NCBI RefSeq assembly: GCF_023061135.1
Contig: NZ_JAKGAN010000001.1
Coordinates: 248,001 to 312,000, forward strand
Reading direction: 5' to 3'
DNA: 64,000 bases
Source of the DNA: Chromohalobacter sarecensis
Lineage (GTDB): Bacteria; Pseudomonadota; Gammaproteobacteria; Pseudomonadales; Halomonadaceae
Every line of letters starts with the position of its first letter. Within the stretch, counting starts at the first letter, position 1. The translations under genes and the position numbers were made by a program. A model generated the notes under the pieces. The model was not told where the DNA came from. It saw only the letters and a program-made list of their open reading frames with translations, and searched no databases. Of this stretch, positions 45,889 to 53,180 are shown piece after piece.

Positions 45889-45919
45889 CACCAGAGCCCG
45901 CTTCGGCGGGCTTTGGTGT
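45889..45919 (+). terminator. Rho-independent terminator after the cold-shock gene
   Basis: Long stem with inner arms AGCCCGC/GCGGGCT closed by a TTCG tetraloop and outer arms CACCA/TGGTG, followed by TTTCT. Confidence 0.85.
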
Positions 45920-46120
45920 TTCTGTGTGTCAGAAACGTGAGATTTCGTCTGATGTTGGGTTTTCAGCATCGATTTCACTATCTGCCTCTCTCCTTCTTCC
46001 GTGCATTATGCACTTCCTTCCCTGACGCCAGGCCCATGCGGTATTAACCTCCCTGGGGTTCCCGTCGAAGCCAGTCATGCACAAAGGCGAGTTTGCGGCG
46101 CGCGGCGTTCGACCTGGAGC

Positions 46121-46151
46121 GTGCCGTCGAGACCATCGACTTCATGACCGC
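46121..46151 (+). repeat. Short guaA remnant (right boundary of the island region)
   Basis: Reads [11 protein letters not shown] in frame, exactly the GuaA motif upstream of and including the integration core (ATCGACTTCATGACCGC), then diverges at CCCCCCAC. It is a third occurrence of the site in this window after 21766 and 27370, and marks the end of the accessory region; the intact DUF808 gene starts 60 bases later. Confidence 0.75.
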
Positions 46152-46210
46152 CCCCCACGCCGCAGCCATGTGCTTTACTATCTTCACTTTCATTGATGGA
46201 GGAGGCTTCC

Positions 46211-47158
46211 ATGATCGGCGGCTTGATAGGATTACTGGATGACATTGCCGCGTTGGCGAAGTTGTCCGCAGCATCACTGGATGATGTGAGTGCCGCCGCT
46301 GGGCGTGCGACGGCGAAGGCGGCCGGGGTGGTGGTCGATGATACGGCGGTGACCCCGCAGTACTTGCAGGGGGTGACGGCGGAGCGTGAACTGTCGATCG
46401 TGAAGAAGATCGCGCTGGGGTCGATCCGCAACAAGCTGATTTTTATCCTGCCGGTGGCCTTGCTGCTGAATTACTTTTTGCCCGGGCTATTGCCGATCAT
46501 CTTGATGGGGGGTGGTACCTACCTGGCCTTTGAAGGCGCGGAGAAGGTCTGGCACAAGCTCTCCGGGGAGCATGATGACGACAAGCCGGCGGTCGAAAAG
46601 GGGCCGGAGGCCGAGAAAAAGATCGTCAGCAGTGCCGTTCGGACCGACCTGATCCTGTCCGCCGAAATCATGGTGATCGCGCTTTCCGCCGTCTCTCATC
46701 AGGGGGTCTGGTCACAGCTGGCGAGCCTGGTGGTGGTCGCGTTCTTCATCACCCTTCTGGTGTATGGCGTGGTGGCGCTGTTGATCAGGATGGATGATCT
46801 CGGCCTGAAGCTCGCCCAGCGCGATAGCTCGGGCATTCAGACGCTGGGCCGGAGCCTGGTGACTGCCATGCCCAAGGTGCTGACGACCATCTCGGTCGTG
46901 GGCACCGTCGCCATGCTCTGGGTGGGCGGGCATATCCTGCTGGTCAATCTGGGTGCCGATGGCACGGGCTGGTTCAACGCGCCCTATGCGTGGGTACACC
47001 ATCTCGAGCAGGGCATTGGTGAGGCAACCGGTGGCTTGGGCGGCATGCTGGGCTGGAGCTTCAATACGCTGTGCTCTGCGGTGATTGGCTTTTTGGTGGG
47101 CTCGGTTGTCGTGGGCGTGCTGCACTTCATCCCCTCCAGGAAGGCGCAGGCCGAATAG
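46211..47158 (+). CDS. DUF808 family inner-membrane protein (YedI-like)
   Basis: A 315-residue membrane protein starting at ATG 46211, which has GGAGGAGG upstream; earlier TTG/ATG codons lie within that site. N-terminus IGGLIGLLDDIAALAKLSA, then the family's VVDDTAVTPQYLQGV and RELSIVKKIALGS motifs, and about six membrane segments (VALLLNYFLPGLLPII; LASLVVVAFFITLLVYGVVA; GMLGWSFNTLCSAVIGF). Function is unknown across the family. Fragments of a second copy lie on both sides (45341-45421 and 48734-48826). Confidence 0.88.
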   Translation: MIGGLIGLLDDIAALAKLSAASLDDVSAAAGRATAKAAGVVVDDTAVTPQYLQGVTAERELSIVKKIALGSIRNKLIFILPVALLLNYFLPGLLPIILMGGGTYLAFEGAEKVWHKLSGEHDDDKPAVEKGPEAEKKIVSSAVRTDLILSAEIMVIALSAVSHQGVWSQLASLVVVAFFITLLVYGVVALLIRMDDLGLKLAQRDSSGIQTLGRSLVTAMPKVLTTISVVGTVAMLWVGGHILLVNLGADGTGWFNAPYAWVHHLEQGIGEATGGLGGMLGWSFNTLCSAVIGFLVGSVVVGVLHFIPSRKAQAE

Positions 47159-47310
47159 GTATGAGCCACAGCGCTCATATCTGATTTTTAATTGATTTTA
47201 AGGCTTCAAATATGAACGCTTGATATTTTTAGCGTCTGATTCTTCCTCGTCATAGTGCTCAAATTTGACTATCATAAAGAGATTACCATTCATATTTGGA
47301 TTGCTTCGAT

Positions 47311-47727
47311 ATGGTGTCCTCAGGCTCCAGACGTTCTGGCACTCAGGTTGCAATGCCGCCGCCCGTGGCGCGGGCGTTGCGTAGCCTTGGCCATGATCTA
47401 TCGATGGCTCGCCGTATGCGTCGAATGACGCAAGAAGACCTGGCGCAGCGTATCGGGACATCGCTGAGTACGGTCAGGCGCATGGAAGACGGTTATCCCG
47501 GGACCGCGTTGCACACATTCCTGCGTGCCCTGCATGTGCTCGGTCGCCTTGAGGACGTGGTCAAGGTCATGGCGCTGGAGCAGGACACATTGGGACTGGA
47601 GTTGGTCCAAGACCAGTTGCCCCAGCGGGTGCGGTCAGCCGACGGGAAAAAACCGAAGGCAAGTCCATCGGAAGAGTCGGGGAGAGAAAGTGGGGCTACT
47701 GATGACCATGAGCTCGAGGGCTTCTGA
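47311..47727 (+). CDS. HipB-like XRE antitoxin/regulator
   Basis: A 138-residue DNA-binding protein. The HTH is clear: MARRMRRMTQEDLAQRIGTS then LSTVRRMEDGYPG, followed by an acidic, flexible tail. An ATG at 47353 (MPPPVARAL) is an alternative start. Its stop overlaps the start of the hipA-like frame (TGATG), the usual HipBA layout. In HipBA, HipB neutralises and autoregulates the kinase HipA. Because the HipA here is internally deleted, the protein may now act only as a regulator. A second partial copy lies at 49751-49915. Confidence 0.8.
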   Translation: MVSSGSRRSGTQVAMPPPVARALRSLGHDLSMARRMRRMTQEDLAQRIGTSLSTVRRMEDGYPGTALHTFLRALHVLGRLEDVVKVMALEQDTLGLELVQDQLPQRVRSADGKKPKASPSEESGRESGATDDHELEGF

Positions 47728-48709
47728 TGGCGACCCAGCAAGCGCAACGCCAGGATCTCGACATCCATCTCGGTACGGATGGCAAACTCATCGGACGCCT
47801 ATACCTGGGCAGTGGTAAGCGCAGTGCCTTCCGCTATGACGAGCGCTGGTTGCAGGACCCGCGGTTCTTCACGGTGTCGCCAGACTTGCAGCTCATCCCC
47901 GGGGTCCAGTATCCACAGGGTGTTTTTTTCGGGCGCTGGAAGAGGGCGTAGAGAGTACGCAAGACCTGCAATATCTACTCGGGCAGGGAACGTCGTTGGG
48001 TGGCGCGCGTCCGAAGTCCACCGTCCTCGATACCGACGGATGGCTGGCCTTGGGCAAGTTTCCGAGTCAGGCGGACCAGCGCGATGTGATCCGGGGCGAA
48101 GTGCTGGCCATGACACTGGCGACGCGTGCAGGCATTCGTGCCGCGCCAGCGCGTGTGGAACTCATCCAGGGCACGGCTGTGGCGATGATCCGACGATTCG
48201 ATCGTACTGGTGGTGGAGGGCGCATCCCCTATGTGTCGGCCGCGACCATGCTGCAGACGAGTGGACGCGACGAAGACCACGCTTACACCGAGCTCGTGGA
48301 CGTGTTGTTACAAGCGGGTTCCGATCCCATCGCTGACATCCGCGAGCTATGGCGACGTCTGGTCTTCAATTTCCTCATTTGCAACACGGACGATCATCTG
48401 CGTAATACAGGACTACTTTATGATGCTCGGCGTCGCGGTTGGCGTCTCGCGCCGGCGTTCGATCTCAACCCCATGCCGGGCGATCGCCGTGAAAGCAAGA
48501 TATGGCTGACCGAAGACTCCGGTCCTATCGATAGTCGACAAATGCTCATGGAAGGGGCGCCGTATTTCAGGTTGAGCAAGCAGGAAGCGACGACAGGCTG
48601 GGATGAAGTAACCAAGGCCGTGGGAGCATGGCGCTCCATGGGCAAGGAATTGGGCATGCGAAATTGGGATTTGACCGATTTTTCTCCTGCCTTCGATCCG
48701 GATGTATAA
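47727..48709 (+). pseudogene. HipA-like serine/threonine kinase toxin with internal deletion
   Basis: The first part (DLDIHLGTDGKLIGRLYLGS to LIPGVQYPQG) is the HipA N-terminal domain; the frame then stops at 47949. The rest resumes in another frame as LEEGVESTQDLQYLLGQGTS then LGGARPKSTVLDTDG, continuing to LVFNFLICNTDDHLRNTG (catalytic loop) and LAPAFDLNPMPG (metal-binding DxN). Compared with full HipA proteins, roughly 100 residues between the two blocks are missing, along with the frame. The C-terminal piece could be made alone from 47996, but without the ATP-lobe elements it should be inactive. Confidence 0.82.
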
Positions 48710-48733
48710 GCTGCATTGTGAGTTTTAAAGCGT

Positions 48734-48826
48734 AATTGCCGATCATCCTGATGGTGGGGGACCTACCTGGCCTTCGAGGGTGCGGAGAAGGTCTGGCACA
48801 AGCTCCCCGGGGGGCATGATGCCGAG
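48734..48826 (+). pseudogene. Fragment of a second DUF808 gene (middle portion)
   Basis: ATTGCCGATCATC through GGTCTGGCACAAGCTC and GGCATGATG closely matches 46488-46577 of the intact DUF808 gene with several substitutions and small indels. Together with 45341-45421 it suggests an old duplicate that was broken up. Confidence 0.75.
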
Positions 48827-48941
48827 TAGATACGAGCCCCTTGCCGCATGAGGAGCCACCGCGACCCCATTCGCGCGACAAGAATCGCCCAAGCGTCCGT
48901 GCTATGGTCAATGCTGGTAAACGCACCGGGACCTGATCGAC

Positions 48942-49697
48942 ATGAGCGAACAATCACAAATCCTTATCTATGAAGATGTCGAGAAGGCAGTCGACGTGCG
49001 TCTGGACGAAGGGCGCGAGACCGTATGGTTGACGCAGCGGCAGATGGCTGAGGTATTCGAGACATCAATCGATAACGTCAGTCTTCATTTGAAAAATATC
49101 TATACCGATGGCGAGCTGGATGAGAGCGCAACTACCGAGGAATCCTCGATAGTTCGTCAAGAAGGCCAGAGACAGGTGAAGAGATGCGTTCAAATCTACA
49201 ATCTCGACGCCATCATCTCCCTCGGCTATCGCGTCAATTCACGGCGGGCGGTGCGCTTCCGCCAGTGGGCAACTCGCGTCCTTCGCGAGCATCTCACCCA
49301 GGGCTGGACGCTGCACCAGCAACGCTTCGAAGCCAATGCGCGCGAGCTGGAGGCGGCAATGGCGCTGGTGCGCAAGGCGGCGCACAACCCGGCGTTGGAT
49401 GTGTCGGGCAGTCGTGGGTTGGTGGATATCGTCGCGCGTTATGCGCAGACGTTTCTGCTGTTGCAGCGCTATGACGAAGGGCTGTTGAGCGATCCCGATG
49501 TTCAGGAGGGCGGCCAGCTTCCTTCGTTGGACATCGCGAGAGCCGCGCTGGGCGATTTGAAAGCCGAATTGATAGGACGGGGAGAGGCCACCGACCTGTT
49601 TGCCCGGGATCGAAGCGATGGTTTGGCCTCACTGCTAGGCAATCTCGATCAGTCCGTCTTCGGCGAGTCGGCTGATCATGAACATGCTCGCCGATGA
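48942..49697 (+). CDS. RhuM-type virulence protein, truncated before its Fic domain
   Basis: A 251-residue protein. The N-terminal RhuM domain (VWLTQRQMAEVFETSIDNVSLHL, then YNLDAIISLGYRVNSRRAVRFRQWAT) is complete. The second half (LVDIVARYAQTFLLLQRYDEG, LIGRGEATDLFARDR, DGLASLLGNLDQSVFGES) leads into a Fic/DOC domain, but the sequence changes to a hipB-like block right where the Fic core and its HPFxDGNKR motif should begin. The product therefore lacks AMPylation residues. RhuM's own function is unclear. Confidence 0.78.
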   Translation: MSEQSQILIYEDVEKAVDVRLDEGRETVWLTQRQMAEVFETSIDNVSLHLKNIYTDGELDESATTEESSIVRQEGQRQVKRCVQIYNLDAIISLGYRVNSRRAVRFRQWATRVLREHLTQGWTLHQQRFEANARELEAAMALVRKAAHNPALDVSGSRGLVDIVARYAQTFLLLQRYDEGLLSDPDVQEGGQLPSLDIARAALGDLKAELIGRGEATDLFARDRSDGLASLLGNLDQSVFGESADHEHARR

Positions 49698-49750
49698 CAC
49701 GGCGCCCGCTTGAACCACCGAAGCCTTCGATGTCGTTACGCCAGTCGCGA

Positions 49751-49915
49751 TGCCGCCCCCCCGTGGCGCGTGCCTTGAATAATCTCGATCATGATCTATC
49801 AATGGCTCGTCGCATGCGTCGGTTGACGCAGGAGGGCCTGGCGCAGCGTATTGGCACATCACTGAGTACGGTCCGACGCATGGAAGACGGTTATCCCGGG
49901 ACCGCATTGCACACG
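49751..49915 (+). pseudogene. Second hipB-like fragment
   Basis: About 165 bases closely similar to 47353-47518 of the intact hipB (shared SMARRMRR, LAQRIGTSLSTVRRMEDGYPG and TALHT), with an extra C in the proline-coding run that shifts the frame near the start. After TALHT the sequence changes abruptly to unrelated codons ending at 50017. It directly follows the cut end of the RhuM gene. Confidence 0.8.
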
Positions 49916-50103
49916 AATGAAGCACAACACCTTTGTGTCGATCTCGCGGTTTCAGTTCAACCGGTAGCTGATTCCGGTAGCGTCGCTATTACCTTGATTG
50001 CAAAATCGAAACCATAAAGCTAGGTGACGCCGACGACCGTCAGCGTCGGGCGTGGTGCGCCAGTACCACTAGAGTAGGTAGCGAATAGAAGGCGCACATC
50101 GCT

Positions 50104-50790
50104 TCAGACCTGACGTGAATCGGCCAGGATACGGCGCCCGCGCAGACAGTCTTGTTCGTGCGCTTCATCGCGCCATGGCTCCTGGATGCCTTGCTCGACC
50201 CATGAGCGAACCGCCGGGTGCTCGAGCAAGCGCTCTGCATAGTCGCTGGCCTGGGCCGACAGGGTCAGCCCGTAGGTGCGATAGCGAACCGCCACGGGCG
50301 CGTAGAACGCATCGACGGCACCGAACGCCTCACCGGCGAGCCAGGGCCCACCGAAGCGATCAAGGCCTTCTGCCCATAATTCCGCCAGCCGCGTCAGGTC
50401 TTTCTCCAGCGCCGGACTCGGCGTGCCCAGTTCGATCCGCAAGCCACAGTTCATCGAGCATTCGTCGCGTAACGCCATGAAGCCCGAGTGCATTTCTGCG
50501 CAAGCCGAGCGTGCCCAGGCCCGTGCCTGCTTATCCGCCGGCCATACGCCCGGGTGCGCTTCTGCCAGGTACTCGATGATCGCCAGAGAATCCCAGACCA
50601 GCACATCGTTGTGCTTGAGACAGGGCACCTTGCCGGTGGGCGAAAATTCCCTGAACGCATGCTGTATTGCGGTGCCTGCGAAGGGCGTCAATATCTCCTC
50701 GAACGTGATGTCGCAGGCTGTCATCAGCACCCAGGGGCGCATGGACCAGGAGGAGTAGTTCTTGTTGGCGATATAGAGCTGGTAATCCAA
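50104..50790 (-). CDS. Glutathione S-transferase
   Basis: A 228-residue soluble GST. N-terminal thioredoxin-like domain starts LYIANKNYSSWSMRPWVL with a candidate catalytic Ser around 14-16, then the cis-proline GKVPCL and DSLAIIEYLAE glutathione-binding motif; the all-helical C-terminal domain ends near WVEQGIQEPW. It conjugates glutathione to electrophiles or reduces small molecules. Convergent/divergent with unrelated neighbours; no operon. Confidence 0.92.
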   Translation of the reverse strand: MDYQLYIANKNYSSWSMRPWVLMTACDITFEEILTPFAGTAIQHAFREFSPTGKVPCLKHNDVLVWDSLAIIEYLAEAHPGVWPADKQARAWARSACAEMHSGFMALRDECSMNCGLRIELGTPSPALEKDLTRLAELWAEGLDRFGGPWLAGEAFGAVDAFYAPVAVRYRTYGLTLSAQASDYAERLLEHPAVRSWVEQGIQEPWRDEAHEQDCLRGRRILADSRQV

Positions 50791-50958
50791 AGGTATTCTC
50801 CTGAGTCAGGATGAGACTTGGACAATCGAACGAGGTCGAATGATACCGGCACGAGTCTAGCCCGAGTTTGTTAAGCAGTGGTCGCACGGTATCATGATTC
50901 AAGCCAACGTCGGCCTTCCGGGGCTTGCGCTTCAATGCCTGCCGGGGATCTCCTTGCC

Positions 50959-51435
50959 ATGACACGCGTCGCCATTTTCGTGGATACCCAGAACGTCTAT
51001 TACACCGTGCGTGACGCCTATGGCAAACACTTCGATTACCGCCGGTTCTGGGCGAGGGTGACCGCTAACCGGGAGGTGCTGGTCGCCCGCTGCTATGCCA
51101 CCGACAAGGGCGACGCCAAGCAGCGTGAGTTCCAGAATATCCTCCGATCAATCGGCTTCGAGGTAAAACTCAAGCCATTTATCCAGCGTGCGGATGGCTC
51201 CGCCAAGGGCGACTGGGACGTGGGTATCACACTCGATGCCATCGAATACGCGGCACACGCGGATGTGGTGGTGCTGGTCTCCGGCGATGGCGACTTCGAT
51301 CTGCTGGCGCAGAAGATCCGCGAGGTGCATGGCAAGCGCGTCGAGGTTTACGGCGTGCCCCAACTCACCGCCAACTCCCTTATCAACGCCGCGAGCCAGT
51401 TCATCCCCATCGAGGGCGACCTGCTGCTGGGGTGA
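50959..51435 (+). CDS. NYN-domain (LabA/DUF88) putative ribonuclease
   Basis: A 158-residue NYN-domain protein from ATG 50959 (the upstream in-frame extension has no family match). The PIN-like active site acidic residues are visible: D9 in VAIFVDTQN, D85/D87 in KGDWDVGI, D93, and D110/D112 in VSGDGDF. NYN proteins are usually metal-dependent RNases in RNA processing. The last ~17 codons (AASQFIPIEGDLLLG) are repeated, diverged, at 56580-56634. Confidence 0.85.
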   Translation: MTRVAIFVDTQNVYYTVRDAYGKHFDYRRFWARVTANREVLVARCYATDKGDAKQREFQNILRSIGFEVKLKPFIQRADGSAKGDWDVGITLDAIEYAAHADVVVLVSGDGDFDLLAQKIREVHGKRVEVYGVPQLTANSLINAASQFIPIEGDLLLG

Positions 51436-51436
51436 T

Positions 51437-51488
51437 TCACCGATGCACCCAGTCCAGATGCTCGAACGCGCCTCGTGCGTGGTCGCGC
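51437..51488. repeat. Direct repeat flanking the abiE module, left copy
   Basis: Shares TCACCGATGCAC and GAACGCGCCTCGTGCGTGGTC with 53130-53180, which is the 3' end of the DUF2252 gene. The abiE genes lie exactly between the two copies, so this looks like a duplicated insertion site. Confidence 0.75.
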
Positions 51489-51509
51489 CCGAGGTTTAAA
51501 AAATGGTGA

Positions 51510-51534
51510 TTATGCTCACTAAAAGTGAGCATAA
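51510..51534. promoter_or_regulatory. abiE operator, inverted repeat 1
   Basis: Perfect 11-base arms TTATGCTCACT/AGTGAGCATAA around AAA. The half-site AGTGAGC recurs at 51600-51606, over the abiEi start codon, as a second imperfect dyad (TTCACT-ATG-AGTGAGC). Two inverted repeats bound by AbiEi match the known negative autoregulation of abiE operons. Confidence 0.75.
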
Positions 51535-51596
51535 AATGTTTTTAGTAAACCTCACGTCCACTGGACAAAGTTTGTTAAAGGCGTATTTTATTCACT

Positions 51597-52418
51597 ATGA
51601 GTGAGCAAAAAAACCAAAAGATAAACCGCTTGCTAGCGAGTCTGGGAGACTCTGAGCTGGTCTCCAGCCGCTGGTTGCAGGCGCATGGCTATTCGAGAAG
51701 CCTGGTGGCGCGTTATGTCGCGAGCGGTTGGCTAGCGTCACCGGCGCGCGGTGTCTACCAGCGAAAGGGCGGACGGCTGCAGTGGCAAGGCGTGATGAGG
51801 AGCCTGCAACAGCGAGAGGGCCTGCCGTTGTATGTTGGTGGGCGTTTCGCGCTGGCAATGCATGGGCATGAACATTATCTACGTCTGGGCGAAGCCGCCA
51901 CGGTGACACTTTATGGGCCAGTTCGGCCGCCAGGTTGGCTTGATGAGTTGGCGTTGCCAGAGCGGTTTGTGTTCTGTGGTAAGCCACCCTTCGATTGGCC
52001 GCTACCCCATTTCACTGTAGAGATGCAGAGTGACGCCCTTCGCGAACAGGGGTTGGAATGGAATGAAATGCTCGCCGGTGCGGAGCCATTCGTCTGTTCT
52101 ACACCGGAGCGGGCGATACTGGAACTGTGTGATGGTCCTTCCGGTGCGGCGCTGGTCTACGAAGCCGATGCGCTTATGCAGAGTCTGGCGACACTGAGAC
52201 CGAAGCGCGTCGCGGGATTGTTGCGCCATTGCCGCAGCATCAAGGCCAAGCGTCTGTTCCTCGCCTTGGCGGATCGGTATCAGCATGCTTGGCTGCGCAG
52301 AGTCCCGTTGGACAGGGTGGGGCTCGGCAGCGGCAAACGCGTTCTGATGCCCGGCGGCCGTCTGCATCCGACTTATCAGATCACGCTGCCGAGGGACCTT
52401 GATGAGCACTTGGGATAA
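51597..52418 (+). CDS. abiEi: AbiEi-family type IV antitoxin
   Basis: A 273-residue antitoxin. N-terminal winged helix (LASLGDSELVSSRWLQAHGYSRSLVARYVASGWL then SPARGVYQR) binds the operator repeats upstream; the C-terminal AbiEi antitoxin domain includes LPLYVGGRFALAMHG, STPERAILELCDG and the distal LMPGGRLHPTYQITLP. Abortive-infection AbiE systems pair it with a nucleotidyltransferase toxin. The downstream abiEii overlaps by 17 bases but carries a deletion. Module flanked by direct repeats 51437-51488 and 53130-53180. Confidence 0.87.
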   Translation: MSEQKNQKINRLLASLGDSELVSSRWLQAHGYSRSLVARYVASGWLASPARGVYQRKGGRLQWQGVMRSLQQREGLPLYVGGRFALAMHGHEHYLRLGEAATVTLYGPVRPPGWLDELALPERFVFCGKPPFDWPLPHFTVEMQSDALREQGLEWNEMLAGAEPFVCSTPERAILELCDGPSGAALVYEADALMQSLATLRPKRVAGLLRHCRSIKAKRLFLALADRYQHAWLRRVPLDRVGLGSGKRVLMPGGRLHPTYQITLPRDLDEHLG

Positions 52419-53078
52419 ACGCTACACCGATCGCGTCCAGTTGCTGGTCGATATTCTACCGATGCTGGCCCAGGAACCGCGCTTTGCGTTGAAGGGTGGA
52501 ACGGCGATCAATCTGTTCGAACACGATCTACCTCGCTTGTCGGTGGATATAGATCTCGCCTGGTTGCCGGTCCACGGTTTCGCTGAGGATGCCTCTATGC
52601 CGGAAAACTGTCGGCAGCGCTATCGCGTCAGCATCCTCGCGACTTGTTCGATGTAGGGCTGTTATTGGCTGATGACCGCGCTAATAAAGACTTGTGGCGC
52701 ACGTTTCTGGTCTACCTGACGTGCAGTCCAAAACCTGCTTGGGAAATTCTCGAACCTCAGGTGGCAAAAGACTTTGACGCCATCTTTCATGCGCATTTCA
52801 GGGGCATGACGGCGGAACCCGTGACCGTAGATGAATTGCTGGAAGTCCGGGAGCGGCTGTTGGCGCGTGTCGCTGAGTGGATGGATGATCCTTCGAGAGC
52901 GTTTCTCCTTTCCGTTGAAAATGAACAGCCGGACTTCGCTATGATTGGACTGCCTCAAGCCCGTGAACTGCCCGGCGTCAAACGTAAGCTGCAGAACTTG
53001 GCTCGGCGTTCAGCACAGAAGCGACGCGAGGATGGACTCCAGCTGAATCAGGCTCTGGCGCGATTCTCCGCGACCTGA
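52402..53078 (+). pseudogene. abiEii: AbiEii nucleotidyltransferase toxin with internal deletion
   Basis: Begins STWDKRYTDRVQLLVDILPML with the nucleotidyltransferase motifs FALKGGTAINLF and LSVDIDLAWLP, then after PVHGFAEDAS jumps to GKLSAALSRQHPRDLFDVG, which in full proteins lies about 100 residues later. The junction also changes frame, so the first reading stops at 52656 and the second covers 52644-53078 with a normal C-terminus (LARRSAQKRREDGLQL). The toxin should be inactive, which explains how the locus survives with only an antitoxin. Confidence 0.85.
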
Positions 53079-53129
53079 TAAGACTGCTGGGCATCCCATG
53101 GTGCATAGGACCCGTCGGCTATCTACCCA

Positions 53130-53180
53130 TCTCACCGATGCACGATATCCAACTGCGTGAACGCGCCTCGTGCGTGGTCC
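53130..53180. repeat. Direct repeat flanking the abiE module, right copy
   Basis: The 3' end of the DUF2252 gene (TCACCGATGCAC, GAACGCGCCTCGTGCGTGGTC), matching 51437-51488. Confidence 0.75.

Noticed and set aside
48942-49697. Active Fic AMPylator
   Set aside because: The frame ends before the HPFxDGNKR motif, so only the RhuM part remains.
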